Of a stretch of 64,000 bases of DNA, positions 17,754 to 27,800 are shown one piece after another. The DNA comes from CALLPQ01 sp038531745 (GTDB taxonomy: Bacteria > Pseudomonadota > Alphaproteobacteria > Caulobacterales > Parvularculaceae). Position numbers and translations under genes: made by a program. Position 1 is the stretch's first letter. Every line of letters begins with the position of its first letter. Location of the stretch: assembly GCA_038531745.1 (NCBI GenBank), contig JBCBBJ010000005.1:1-64000 (forward strand), read 5' to 3'. The notes beneath the pieces are model-generated. The model saw only the letters and a list, made by a program, of their open reading frames with translations, made no database searches and was not told where the DNA came from.

Positions 17754-18443
17754 TTACCCCGACATCTGCGCCAAAATAACCTCCAGCGCGGCCCGTGGGT
17801 CCGGCGCCGCCACAATGGGCCGCCCCACCACCAGATGGCTGGCCCCCTTGTCGAGGGCAGCGCGCGGGGTCACCACCCGTTTTTGGTCGTCCGCGCTGGT
17901 GCCCGCCGGGCGGATACCGGGTGTGACCACCAAGAGTGCCTCGCCAAACGCCTTGCGGATGGCCGCCGCCTCCCGGGCGGAGGCAATCACCCCGTCGGCG
18001 CCCGCCGCCACCGCCATCTCCGCCCGTTCCAGGACAAGCGTTTCTATGGGCGTTGTGATGCCGAGCCGGGCAAGGCTCTCCTGCGACATACTCGTCAGAA
18101 CCGTGACGGCCATGATTTTTAACGTCTTTTCATCACCGCGCCCGGCCACCGCACCGCGCAGGACATCGGGCTCCGCATGTACCGTTAGCATTGAGGCACC
18201 AAGATTGCGCACACTGGCAACGCCTTTTTCCACCGTGTTGCCAATATCGTGGAATTTCAGGTCAAGAAAAACAAATTTTCCCTCCGCGATCAGCGTACGG
18301 GCAAGGTCAAATCCGCCCACGGACATTAATTGATAGCCAATCTTGAAAAACTGCGCCCGCGGGCCCAGCGCCTCAACAATGGCCTGCGCCTCGTCCACAC
18401 TTGGCACATCAAGGGCAATGATTAATTGATCTTCAACAGGCAT
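17754..18443 (-). CDS. pyrF: Orotidine 5'-phosphate decarboxylase
   Basis: 229 residues from the ATG at 18443 (AAAGG upstream); a start at 18482 would add 13 residues that overlap the nth stop. It catalyses the last step of UMP synthesis. Signature DLKFHDIGNT carries the catalytic Asp-x-Lys-x-x-Asp set; IALDVPS near the start and TPGIRP near residue 180 are also typical. Length is normal. It follows nth with 35 bp between, on the same strand. Confidence 0.97.
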   Translation of the reverse strand: MPVEDQLIIALDVPSVDEAQAIVEALGPRAQFFKIGYQLMSVGGFDLARTLIAEGKFVFLDLKFHDIGNTVEKGVASVRNLGASMLTVHAEPDVLRGAVAGRGDEKTLKIMAVTVLTSMSQESLARLGITTPIETLVLERAEMAVAAGADGVIASAREAAAIRKAFGEALLVVTPGIRPAGTSADDQKRVVTPRAALDKGASHLVVGRPIVAAPDPRAALEVILAQMSG

Positions 18444-18478
18444 GGCGGCGTGACCTTTCGGCGGTATTGGCCCAGATA

Positions 18479-19237
18479 TCAACGGGGTGCTGCCTTCACA
18501 GGCCGTTTGCGCGTCGTTGATTTTTTGGCGGTTTTTTTCGTCTTTTTCCTCGCGGCTTTGCGTTTTGTTGCTGTCTTTTTCGGATGACCGCCCTCTGGTG
18601 TTTTATCCGTATAAAGACACCATTGCGTAATGGGGCAGCGCCAGCATTCCGGCGTGCGGGCTTTACACACATAACGCCCATGGAGGATCAGCCAGTGATG
18701 GGCGTCTTTTTTGTAGACATCCGGTGTGCGCCGTTCGAGCATATTTTCAACAGCCAATGGCGTTTTGCCGGGCGCAAGCCGGGTGCGGTTACTGACCCGG
18801 AAGATATGCGTATCAACGGCGATAGTCGGTTGCCCAAACGCTTCATTACACACCACATTGGCTGTCTTGCGCCCAACCCCGGGCAAGGTTTCCAGCGTTT
18901 CGCGATCTTGCGGCACAACACTGTCAAAATCATCAATCAGTATACGGCAAAGGGCGATGACATTCTTAGCTTTATTGCGCCATAGACCAATGGTGCGAAT
19001 ATACTCGCCCAGCTTTTTCTCTCCCAGGACATAAATCGCCTCTGGCGTAGAGGCGACGGGGAAGAGTTTTGCCGTTGCCTTATTCACCCCCACATCGGTT
19101 GCCTGCGCCGACAGCACCACCGCAACCAGCAGCGTAAACGGATCGGTATAGGTGAGCTCCGTTTTCGGGGCAGGGCCATGGGTGGCCAGTGCCCCATAAA
19201 GGGCGCGGGCGTTGTCCTTGGTCATCGGTCGAGGCAT
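18479..19237 (-). CDS. nth: Endonuclease III, base-excision repair glycosylase
   Basis: 252 residues from the ATG at 19237 (another in-frame ATG is at 19225; the frame is open to 19369 but that would invade the divergent gene). It removes oxidised pyrimidines from DNA and cleaves the strand. The HhH motif LPGVGRKTANVV holds the catalytic Lys, VDTHIFRVSNR holds the catalytic Asp, and the C-x6-C-x2-C-x5-C [4Fe-4S] loop is intact (CKARTPECWRCPITQWC). The last 35 residues are an unusual Lys/Arg-rich tail that probably adds DNA affinity. Confidence 0.97.
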   Translation of the reverse strand: MPRPMTKDNARALYGALATHGPAPKTELTYTDPFTLLVAVVLSAQATDVGVNKATAKLFPVASTPEAIYVLGEKKLGEYIRTIGLWRNKAKNVIALCRILIDDFDSVVPQDRETLETLPGVGRKTANVVCNEAFGQPTIAVDTHIFRVSNRTRLAPGKTPLAVENMLERRTPDVYKKDAHHWLILHGRYVCKARTPECWRCPITQWCLYTDKTPEGGHPKKTATKRKAARKKTKKTAKKSTTRKRPVKAAPR

Positions 19238-19326
19238 CGGCACAGTATCGGGGATATTGGCCCAGGAGGGCAAGCGACAAACGGCCTCTTTGTCACTGTT
19301 GGTGCGCCCGTGATAACTCCTCTGTA

Positions 19327-19884
19327 ATGCAAGCAACGAAATCCATCGAAACCCTCGCGCCTGATGCAAAAGGTCGACACCTTGATCTGCCCCGGCTGGA
19401 GACGAGTGCGAGCACGGGCAAACGGTTTGACGCGCTGCTTTACCCCAACCGCTCTCTGCCCAATCGGGGCTTTGTGGTGTTGATGGCCGTCGTGATCGGC
19501 GTCAATGTGTGCATGGGTATTTTGTTTACGATGCAGGGCGCATGGCCGGTGTTGGTCTTTGGCGGGCTCGATATTTTGTTGGTCTGGTTTGCGTTTAAGA
19601 CAAGTTACGCCCAGGGGCGTTTGCACGAGCGGGTCCGCGTCACCGCCGATGAGATTGTGGTGAGCCGGGTGTTACCATCAGGTCATGAAATGCGTTGGTC
19701 ACTACAGCCCTTTTGGACCGACCTGCAAATCGATGATCCGGTGCGCCATGAAAGTCAGCTGTGCCTGCGCACCAGGGGCAAAGTGCTGATCCTCGGGGCG
19801 TTCCTGTCCCCCGATGAGCGTCTTGCTTTTGCAAAACGCTTGGAAACGGCCATGATTGAGGCGCGGTGTACCTACCCCTCGTGA
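19327..19884 (+). CDS. DUF2244 membrane protein
   Basis: 185 residues with two adjacent membrane helices (about 48-68, FVVLMAVVIGVNVCMGILF, and 72-92, WPVLVFGGLDILLVWFAF) followed by a soluble C-terminal domain (RVRVTADEIVVSRV; LPSGHEMRWSLQP; KVLILGAFLSPDERLAF). This matches the DUF2244 family, common in alphaproteobacteria and of unknown function. The start is the ATG at 19327; no clear ribosome site. Its 3' end overlaps that of ccmH by 13 bp in convergent orientation. Confidence 0.8.
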   Translation: MQATKSIETLAPDAKGRHLDLPRLETSASTGKRFDALLYPNRSLPNRGFVVLMAVVIGVNVCMGILFTMQGAWPVLVFGGLDILLVWFAFKTSYAQGRLHERVRVTADEIVVSRVLPSGHEMRWSLQPFWTDLQIDDPVRHESQLCLRTRGKVLILGAFLSPDERLAFAKRLETAMIEARCTYPS

Positions 19885-20375
19885 TCATTTAACCGGGCAA
19901 GGGCCTGTTTTTCTGCCGCGGTTAAGGGTTGCGTCTCAGGCGACGTTTTACGCCGGGCGGCGAGCGCAAGGGCACCAATCACAAAAACAAACAGGATAGC
20001 CGGTGCCAACCACAAAATGGTGTTGAAGCCCCCGGCCCGCGGCCTGAGCAAAACGAAATCGCCATAGCGTGAGGCAATATAATCGAGAATTTCCTGATCG
20101 GTTTGCCCGGCACTGATCCGGTCGCGCACCAGGATTTGAAGATCACGCGACACCCCCACATTGGAGCTATCCACCGACTGACTGACACAGGTGGGGCACC
20201 GCAACTGGCGGGTGAGCGCTTGGGCTCGCGCCTCCAACTCGGGATCGGCGAGCATTATTTCCGGATCCACCGCCCCGGCGGGCAGAATTGGCACCGCCAA
20301 GACCGCAAAATATAACGCCATCATGATACAAAGCCGGGAGGCTAGTCTTTTGTTCGTACCCTGCATTTTCTTCAT
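19872..20375 (-). CDS. ccmH: Cytochrome c maturation protein CcmH (CycL)
   Basis: 167 residues. A signal peptide (to about residue 35) is followed by a periplasmic thioredoxin-like helix bundle with the LRCPTCVSQSV redox motif, the CxxC that reduces the apocytochrome haem-binding cysteines, and a C-terminal membrane anchor (about 115-137). It starts 10 bp after the ccmF stop, so the two form an operon. The thiol reductase CcmG and the scaffold CcmI are not present here. Confidence 0.95.
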   Translation of the reverse strand: MKKMQGTNKRLASRLCIMMALYFAVLAVPILPAGAVDPEIMLADPELEARAQALTRQLRCPTCVSQSVDSSNVGVSRDLQILVRDRISAGQTDQEILDYIASRYGDFVLLRPRAGGFNTILWLAPAILFVFVIGALALAARRKTSPETQPLTAAEKQALARLNDHEG

Positions 20376-20385
20376 GCTGATCCCG

Positions 20386-22389
20386 TTATTCAGCCGGGAG
20401 GGATGCGGCGGGACCGGTTGACTTTGGCGCGACGCGCGCCCTCGACCGCGGGGTCACCGCCGCGCGATACCGCCGGTCGCTCAGCGAGACAAGCGCGCCT
20501 AGGGCCATCATGATGGCGCCCCCCCATAGAAACAGGACCAGCGGATGATGCCAGGCGCGCACAACCTGGCCACCGTCGCGCGTCTCGCCAATGGCCACGT
20601 AGATATCCGATGCCCAACGCGGCTTGATCGCCGCTTCGGTTGTCATCATTTCGGCCACGGGGTACCAGCGCCGCTCCGGCTGGAGGGTGGTGATCTCTTT
20701 ACCGTCACGAAGAACGGTGAGCGTTGCCGTCTCCGCCTCATAATTGGCAATTTTGCCAACAGTCTTTCCATCATAGCGCAGATCATACCCCGCCACCGGC
20801 AAGATGTCGCCCGGTTGCATCACGCTGGCAGCTTGCGTGACCCAAAGCGACGTACCCGTCATACCCAGGATGACGACGCCGACACCCATATGAGCCAGGG
20901 CACTGCCCCAAAAATTACGCGGTAGGCCAATGAGACGGCGCATACTTGACCGGAAATCCGTGCGGCCCAGAGAGATACGCCCCGCCACGTCCGCCCCCAC
21001 ACCAATCAGGACCCAGAAGGCCATAAAGCTCCCCACCACCGCCAGGAGAGGCCCGCCGCGGGTGAGCCAGAAGGTCAGCATGGTAAGCGCCGCCGTGCCG
21101 AGGATCACCGGTTTTAACCGGCCCAGCAAACGCGCGGTATGGCCCCGTTTCCACGGAGTCAGACCGCCAGCCGCCATCAACAGGACCAACACAACTGTAA
21201 AAGGGATCGTCACCATATTGAAATAGGGCGGCCCTACCGATACCGGCCGGCTCAGCACAAGATCCGCCAGCTTTGGCCAAAAGGTCCCCAGAAATACCGT
21301 AAACAGAATAACCGACAAGATCAGATTGTTCCCGATCAAGGCTGACTCCCGGCTGATCCATTGATAGTGCCCCCCCGGCGAAAGGTGCCGGGCCCGCAGG
21401 ACAAACAAGAACAATGCTGCACCCGTCAGTACAAAGAAGATGAGCAATAAAAACTGCCCCCGCAAGGGATCATTGGCGAACGCATGGACACTGGTCAATA
21501 GGCCCGAGCGCACTAGGAACGTGCCCACCAGCGATGTGCCAAACGCCACAATCGCCATGAGAATGGTCCACACCTTTAAGGTGTCGCGCTTTTCGACAAC
21601 GATAGCCGAATGGATCAACGCCGTTGCGGCAAGCCAGGGCATGAGGGAGGCGTTTTCCACAGGGTCCCAAAACCAAAACCCGCCCCAACCCAATTCATAA
21701 TAGGCCCACCACGCCCCCATGGCGATGCCAAGGGTGAGACTGGCCCAGGCAAGCAACGTCCACGGACGAACCCAGCGGGCCCACCTTGTATCGACCCGCC
21801 CTTCCAACAGGGCCGCGACCGCAAAGGAAAAGGCGATGGAAAGACCCACATAGCCAAAATATAAAAATGGCGGATGAAAGGCGAGGCCCGGATCCTGTAA
21901 CAGGGGGTTCAGATCACGGCCATCGGGCGGTACCGGTGACAAGCGTGCAAAAGGATTGGACGTAAACAGACTAAAGGCGAGAAAGCAGACACCAATCGCC
22001 CCCTGAACGCCAAGGACACGCGCCAGAAACGCGGTAGGCAATCGCCGCGCAAAAACCGCAACCATCGCGCCGAGAAACGCCAGCATCAACACCCAGAGCA
22101 GCATGGAGCCCTCATGATTGCCCCAGGTCCCTGCAAATTTATACAGCGCCGGTTTGGCCGAATGGCTGTTCTCAAAAACGATTTTGAGACTGAAGTCCGA
22201 GCCCAGGAAAGCGTAAATCAATCCACCGAAACTCAACGCGATTAACGCAAACTGACCAATGGCGAGGGGCCGGGCGAGCGCCGCCACAGCCATGCGCCCC
22301 TGCGCCAGACCCATGCCCGGCACAACCGCCTGGGCAAACGCCACCATAAAGGCAAGGATCAAAGAGAAATGGGCAAGTTCCACAATCAT
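20386..22389 (-). CDS. ccmF: Cytochrome c haem lyase subunit CcmF (CycK)
   Basis: 667 residues, normal length. A polytopic inner-membrane protein with the WWD haem-handling motif GWGGFWFWDPVENASLMPWL (about 236-255), flanking conserved histidines, and a large periplasmic loop (about 545-630) before the last helix. It transfers haem from CcmE to apocytochrome c together with CcmH. ccmE is not upstream in this window; the intergenic region carries a tandem repeat instead. Confidence 0.96.
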   Translation of the reverse strand: MIVELAHFSLILAFMVAFAQAVVPGMGLAQGRMAVAALARPLAIGQFALIALSFGGLIYAFLGSDFSLKIVFENSHSAKPALYKFAGTWGNHEGSMLLWVLMLAFLGAMVAVFARRLPTAFLARVLGVQGAIGVCFLAFSLFTSNPFARLSPVPPDGRDLNPLLQDPGLAFHPPFLYFGYVGLSIAFSFAVAALLEGRVDTRWARWVRPWTLLAWASLTLGIAMGAWWAYYELGWGGFWFWDPVENASLMPWLAATALIHSAIVVEKRDTLKVWTILMAIVAFGTSLVGTFLVRSGLLTSVHAFANDPLRGQFLLLIFFVLTGAALFLFVLRARHLSPGGHYQWISRESALIGNNLILSVILFTVFLGTFWPKLADLVLSRPVSVGPPYFNMVTIPFTVVLVLLMAAGGLTPWKRGHTARLLGRLKPVILGTAALTMLTFWLTRGGPLLAVVGSFMAFWVLIGVGADVAGRISLGRTDFRSSMRRLIGLPRNFWGSALAHMGVGVVILGMTGTSLWVTQAASVMQPGDILPVAGYDLRYDGKTVGKIANYEAETATLTVLRDGKEITTLQPERRWYPVAEMMTTEAAIKPRWASDIYVAIGETRDGGQVVRAWHHPLVLFLWGGAIMMALGALVSLSDRRYRAAVTPRSRARVAPKSTGPAASLPAE

Positions 22390-22447
22390 TGCTGATAGAT
22401 AGCGTGAGGGGCGGCGTGTTACACCCCCCGGCCCCCAGCGGCGCGCC

Positions 22448-22498
22448 GCCGCATAGAGAGATGATGGCGCGCAGCCGCATAGGGAGATGACGACGCGC
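22448..22498. repeat. Tandem 25-bp repeat upstream of ccmF and ptrB
   Basis: Two copies of GCCGCATAGNGAGATGANGNCGCGC (22448-22472 and 22474-22498) differ at three positions. They sit in the divergent region between ccmF and the oligopeptidase B gene, so they could be a regulator binding pair or a simple duplication. Confidence 0.6.
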
Positions 22499-22600
22499 CT
22501 GGCCCGAGGGCACCCTCCTCCGCAATTCGCGATTCAATCGAGGCTTTTTTTGCTATAGGTTTGGCACAACACCATTGCCCGCCAACCCAGGGAACCCCTC

Positions 22601-24745
22601 ATGCCCCGTAACGCCCCGCCGACCGCCTTTCCACCACACGCCAACAATCCGGCACCCACGGCCCCGCGCAAGCCGGAAACAAGTGTGCAGCATGGGCACA
22701 CCCGGACCGACCCTTATGCCTGGATGCGCGATGAAAACTGGCAGCAGGTGTTGCGGGACCCGGCGCAGTTGCGCCCGGAGATTGCCGGCCATCTGACCCA
22801 GGAAAATACCTACTACGAAACCGCCACAGCCGATCTTGCGCCCTTGCGGGCGGCGCTGGTGCGCGAAATGCGCGGGCGGATGAAAGAGGACGACCAAAGC
22901 GTGCCCCTAACCGATGGGGATTTTGCCTATGGCACGCGGTTCCGCACAAAAGGACAATATCCGGTCATCTTCCGAACCCCGCGCCATGGTGGCGACGAAA
23001 CAATCCTGTTTGACGGGGAAAAAGAAGCCGAGGGGGCCGATTTTTTTGACATTGGCGCGGTGGCCCATAGCCCCGATCACACCATGATTGCCTATGCTGT
23101 GGATCGTCTGGGATCGGAATATTATGACATCCGGATCAGGACCATTCATAGTGGCGACGAGTATAAAGAGACCATCGGGTCAACCGATGGCAACCCGATA
23201 TGGAGCCGCGATGGGCGGGCCCTTTATTATGTGGAGCGCGATGATCATCAACGGCCCAAGCGTGTGCGTTACCATAGGTTGGGCACGGACCCGGCCAATG
23301 ATCCGGTTTTATATGAAGAGGCTGATGACGGGTTTTTCCTGTCGATTACCAAAAGCCAAAGCGGCGATTTTATCTTTATCGATTGCGGCAATTCCACATC
23401 CAGCGAGGTGCATTATATTCCAGCGGATGCCAATTCGGAGACGAGCGCGGATCCAAGCGCAGTTTTGATCGCCCCCCGTACACCGGATAATCTTTATTCG
23501 GTCGACCACCACGGGGAATATTTTTATATCAAAACCAATGCCGATAGTGCCATTGATTTTAAAATTTGCCGCGCGCCCATTGCCACACCGGACCGGGCGC
23601 ACTGGACGACCTGGCTGGACCATACACCTGGTCACTATCTCCTCTCTTTTATTCCGTTTAAGGATCGTCTGGTGCGGCTTGTGCGCGCCAATGCCCTGCC
23701 CCGCGTCGTCATTTCCACCTATGATCGCCAGGAAGAAATTGTTGTTGGTTTTGATGAAGAAGCCTACGCCCTGAACATTGTTGGCGGCTTCGAGTTTGAG
23801 ACGGACAGCCTTCGGCTTTTCTATTCCTCCCCCACCAGCCCGCAGGAGACCTATGATTACAATATAAAAAGCGGTGTACGGACCTTGCGCCATACCCAGG
23901 AGGTGCCCAGTGGCCACGACCCGGCGCGGTATGTGACGGAGCGGATCACGGCCCGCGGGCATGATGGGGCGGAAATCCCCGTCACCCTTTTACGCCTGCG
24001 CGAAACCAATCCGGCCGATAAGCCGCCGCTGCTGCTTTACGGGTATGGTTCCTATGGCATCACTATTGATACGGGATTTTCCACAGCGATGTTGTCCCTG
24101 GTTGATCGCGGCGTTGTCTATGCCACGGCGCATATTCGCGGCGGGTCAGCCCGTGGCCGCCAATGGTATCTCAATGGCAAGCTGGATCAAAAAACCAACA
24201 CCTTCCACGATTTTATTGCGACCGCGCAATCCCTACATGACATTGGCTACGGGGCTGATCAGAACACGGTAATTTATGGCGGCTCCGCGGGTGGGTTATT
24301 GGTGGGCGCATGCGTTAATCTGCGCCCCGATCTTTTTGCTGGTGTTATTGGCGCAGTGCCGTTTGTTGATGTAGTCAACACGATTTCTGACGCCAGTCTG
24401 CCGCTGACCCCGCCGGAATGGGACGAGTGGGGCAACCCCATTGATGATGCGGCGGCCTATCAAACGATCCTGGCCTATTCGCCCTATGATAATCTTGATA
24501 CGACGCAGCCCTATCCGCCAATCCTTGCCACCGGCGGGCTTGCCGATTACCGGGTAACCTATTGGGAACCGGCAAAGTGGGTTGCGCGCTTGCGTGCGGA
24601 AACAATGGGCGGGCCATTTTTCCTGAAAATGAATATGGAGGCCGGCCATGGCGGCTCCGCCGCCCGGTTTGAAGCCCTTGAAGAACGGGCGCACAATTAT
24701 GCGTTTGCGCTCAAGATTTTCGGACTGGCATCGGTAGAAACCTAA
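22601..24745 (+). CDS. ptrB: Oligopeptidase B-type serine peptidase (S9A)
   Basis: 714 residues, the usual length for PtrB. The N-terminal propeller starts with the typical DPYAWMRDENW. The catalytic domain has GGSAGG (Ser562), the Asp region TGGLADYRV and EAGHGG (His). No signal peptide, so it is cytoplasmic; it cleaves short peptides after Arg or Lys. AGGGAA precedes the ATG. It is the second S9 enzyme in the window; unlike the one at 4347 it is not exported. Confidence 0.95.
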   Translation: MPRNAPPTAFPPHANNPAPTAPRKPETSVQHGHTRTDPYAWMRDENWQQVLRDPAQLRPEIAGHLTQENTYYETATADLAPLRAALVREMRGRMKEDDQSVPLTDGDFAYGTRFRTKGQYPVIFRTPRHGGDETILFDGEKEAEGADFFDIGAVAHSPDHTMIAYAVDRLGSEYYDIRIRTIHSGDEYKETIGSTDGNPIWSRDGRALYYVERDDHQRPKRVRYHRLGTDPANDPVLYEEADDGFFLSITKSQSGDFIFIDCGNSTSSEVHYIPADANSETSADPSAVLIAPRTPDNLYSVDHHGEYFYIKTNADSAIDFKICRAPIATPDRAHWTTWLDHTPGHYLLSFIPFKDRLVRLVRANALPRVVISTYDRQEEIVVGFDEEAYALNIVGGFEFETDSLRLFYSSPTSPQETYDYNIKSGVRTLRHTQEVPSGHDPARYVTERITARGHDGAEIPVTLLRLRETNPADKPPLLLYGYGSYGITIDTGFSTAMLSLVDRGVVYATAHIRGGSARGRQWYLNGKLDQKTNTFHDFIATAQSLHDIGYGADQNTVIYGGSAGGLLVGACVNLRPDLFAGVIGAVPFVDVVNTISDASLPLTPPEWDEWGNPIDDAAAYQTILAYSPYDNLDTTQPYPPILATGGLADYRVTYWEPAKWVARLRAETMGGPFFLKMNMEAGHGGSAARFEALEERAHNYAFALKIFGLASVET

Positions 24746-24767
24746 CGCGTCGTCGCTTTAGTGCGCA

Positions 24768-24805
24768 TTAGGACGACGCTTTAGATCTTTGTTTTTGCGC
24801 ATTTG
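24768..24805 (+). repeat. Dispersed intergenic repeat, copy B
   Basis: TTAGGACGACG followed by CTTTAGATCTTTG, a T-run and GCGCATTTG. It is closely related to 1646-1681 and, inverted, to 48562-48600. It lies between the convergent ptrB and RTX-protease genes. Confidence 0.65.
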
Positions 24806-24822
24806 CGGACGATAGGCATTTA

Positions 24823-24860
24823 GAGGATATGGATGTTTTCTTCGACATACCCATATCCTC
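24823..24860. repeat. 10-bp inverted repeat between convergent genes
   Basis: GAGGATATGG (24823-24832) and CCATATCCTC (24851-24860), with an inner ATGT/ACAT pairing. No T-tract follows, so it may act as a 3'-end stabilising hairpin for either convergent gene rather than a classical terminator. Confidence 0.55.
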
Positions 24861-24872
24861 GCTGCGCATGTT

Positions 24873-27800
24873 CTAAAAGATAAAGTCCGTACTCACCAGA
24901 TCACCCACAGCCACACCAGCAAGGCGGATTGTGTCGCCCCCATTGGTGATCAGCGCGTCGCCGGTGACCGCATCGGTGGTCAGATGGTTGGCCATAAGAT
25001 CAGCGAAATCGGTAATTCCGCCTACACCCGAAAGGTCGATGACGTCGTCACTGCCTGCCCCGGCCGCAAAATCCGTAATCACATCATCACCGAAGAACCC
25101 GGCGAAAATGAAGGTGTCATCGCCGGAGCCACCGGTCAGAAGATCGTCACCAGTGCCGCCATCAAGCCGGTCATCACCCACACGCCCATCGAGCGTGTCG
25201 TTTCCGGCGGCGCCCATAACGCTGTCCGCAAGATTGCCTGAATTGATATTGTCATTGCCGTCGCCGCCATCAATCGTGTCGGCCCCCGAGGAATCGGTAA
25301 TCACATCATTGCCGGCGCCGCCATTGATCACGTCCTGGTCGCTGCCGCCCTCAATGGTGTCATCGCCGGTACCACCATCAACCTGGTCGTCGCCAACACC
25401 AGCATTAATAATGTCATTGCCGGCCCCACCCGATAGGGAATCATTGGCCGCATTGCCGACGAGGCTGTCATTGCCGTCACCGCCGATCAGGGTGTCATTG
25501 TCGGAAACCCCGATTAAGGTGTCATTGCCTGTCCCGCCATTGGCAAAGTCCGCTGCCGCGCCGCCATTGATAACGTCATTACCCTGACCACCTAAAAGGC
25601 TATCCATACCGGCATTCCCGGCAATGGTATCGTCCTGGTCACCCCCATCGATGGTATCGTTGAGGGCGCCGCCAGATAAGTCATCAAAGCCCGCGCCGCC
25701 TTCCACAAGGTCAGACGCGCTACCGGCGAAGATGGTGTCATTGCCAAGGCCGCCAAAGATCTGGTCGGCGCCGCTGTCGCCAACAATATCATCGTCGCCG
25801 TCCCCGCCGGTGATGGTATCGTCACCGGCCTGGCCAATAATCATATCGTCATTGCCGCCGCCATCGATGGAGTCGAACCCAGCGCCGCCATTGATCGTGT
25901 CATTGCCAAGACCACCAAGGATCGTATCGGCAAAAGAACCCGCAAAAACGGTGTCGTTTCCATCACCGCCATCAATCTCATCGGCACCGGACCCGGCATT
26001 GATCGTATCATCGCCCGTGCCGCCGAAGAGAACATCGTCACCATTGCCGCCGGTGAGATCGTCATTACCCGCATCACCGGACAGGGTGTCATTATTGTTG
26101 TTCCCCACCAGGATATCGTCGCCATCGCCGCCCGACAGACTGTCATTATTCAGGAAGCCGCGCAGGGTATCGTTACCGGGCCCACCAATAAGGATATCAT
26201 CGCCCGTATCGCCGGTGAGCGAGTCCGCGCCAAGACCGCCATCAAGACGATCATTGCCATTTTCCCCGCGCAAGGTGTCATTGCCGTCATTCCCCAACAG
26301 CGTGTCATCGCCATCGCGGCCAAGAACGCTGTCGTCGCCGGCAAGCGCGTCGATCGTGTCGTTGGCCGGTGTGCCTTCAAGGGTATCATTTTGCGGTGTT
26401 GGACCGCTGGGATTGCCGCCGGAGGTGAGTTGGATCAACCGCGTGATCGCTGCATCGGCCTGGATCAGGCCAGCGCCCGACGCAAGGTCAACCCCGGGCG
26501 CGCCGATATCAATGGCGGTTTCCGATAGGGCTTGAATGACTTGCGCATTGGTTGCGGTGGGCACTTGCTCCAGCAACAGCGCCGCGATGGCCGCCGCCGC
26601 GGGCGCCGAGGCGGAGGTGCCAAAAAAGTTTGGGAAGCTGTCAGCATCAAAACCAACATCATTGCCAAAGAAAGTCGTATTGCCGCCATCGGGCGCGACA
26701 AAATTTGGGCCGCCCCGATCTTCGGGCGTGGCGAGACGATTACCGGCTGTATCAAACAGGATAGGCACATTGCCGCCGGAGGAAAAACCATTCAATCGGG
26801 GCGGGTTAAGACCAAATTCGGGCGTATTGAAAAACGCCGATGCGCCCACCGCGATCGCGCCATTTGCATTGGCGTGCCCAATCAATGTTGGTGAATTGGT
26901 TGTGAATTCCTGAAACGTCGCATCGCCTGAAAAGTCGATATATTTTAGCAAATTGTTCGTATTGCCCGAAAACCGGACGATGACGAATTCATATTGCTGG
27001 GTCGATCCGGTTTCGTTGGTAAAGGAGATAATCTCCAACGCGTCACTGGCATTACTTGAAAGAGAGCTAGCGACGATATTATCTGTACCCGCCTCATAAA
27101 GATAAATATCATAATCGCTCGACGCGCCAAGTCCGCCGGATGAGGCAAAGGGTTCATCATATTGGAAGGAGAGGCTGAGTTGGCCGCCATCGGGCAGGGA
27201 AAGCAATTGCCGCGTGTCGACGCCCGTCCCCGGATCAAAATCATGGGCAACGCCGCCAAACTGTCCGCCCTCGATGATCCCAGAATTGCGGAAAACCGCC
27301 TCGTACGAATCCGTACCCGAATTACCAGCAGAGGAGAAAAACAGAACACCTTGCGCGGCAACCTGGTCAACGGCCTGGGCAATGGGGCCATCCTGATAGA
27401 ACGGCTCCGAGAAATAAACGACATCATCGATGATGATGTTTGCGCCCGCATTGGCAAGATCAATGATCCCCTGGGCAAAATTGGCGACCCCAAGAAAGGC
27501 CGTGTCAAAGAGCAGATTGGCGCCAGGCGCAATATCATGGATCAACTGGAGGATTGCGCGGCCTTCGTCACTGCCCTCTTCACTGGACGGCAACTCATCG
27601 AGAATGGTGATGTTGGCTGGCAAATCGCCCGACGCCACATCGCTGGAAAATCCGCCCAGATTGTCAAAGCTATCGGACAAGACACCAATGGAAGATCCGG
27701 TGCCATCAACGCCAAAAAGCGCGCGGGCCTCATCGGCGCGGGCAGATGCATCGGCCTGCGTCACCACGCTGCCCGCATTGGCCCGGAACGGCGTTTCGCG

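Noticed and set aside
25000..26400. Regularly spaced short repeats that could suggest a CRISPR-like array
   Set aside because: The periodicity of about 27 bp is explained by RTX nonapeptide codons inside a continuous reading frame.
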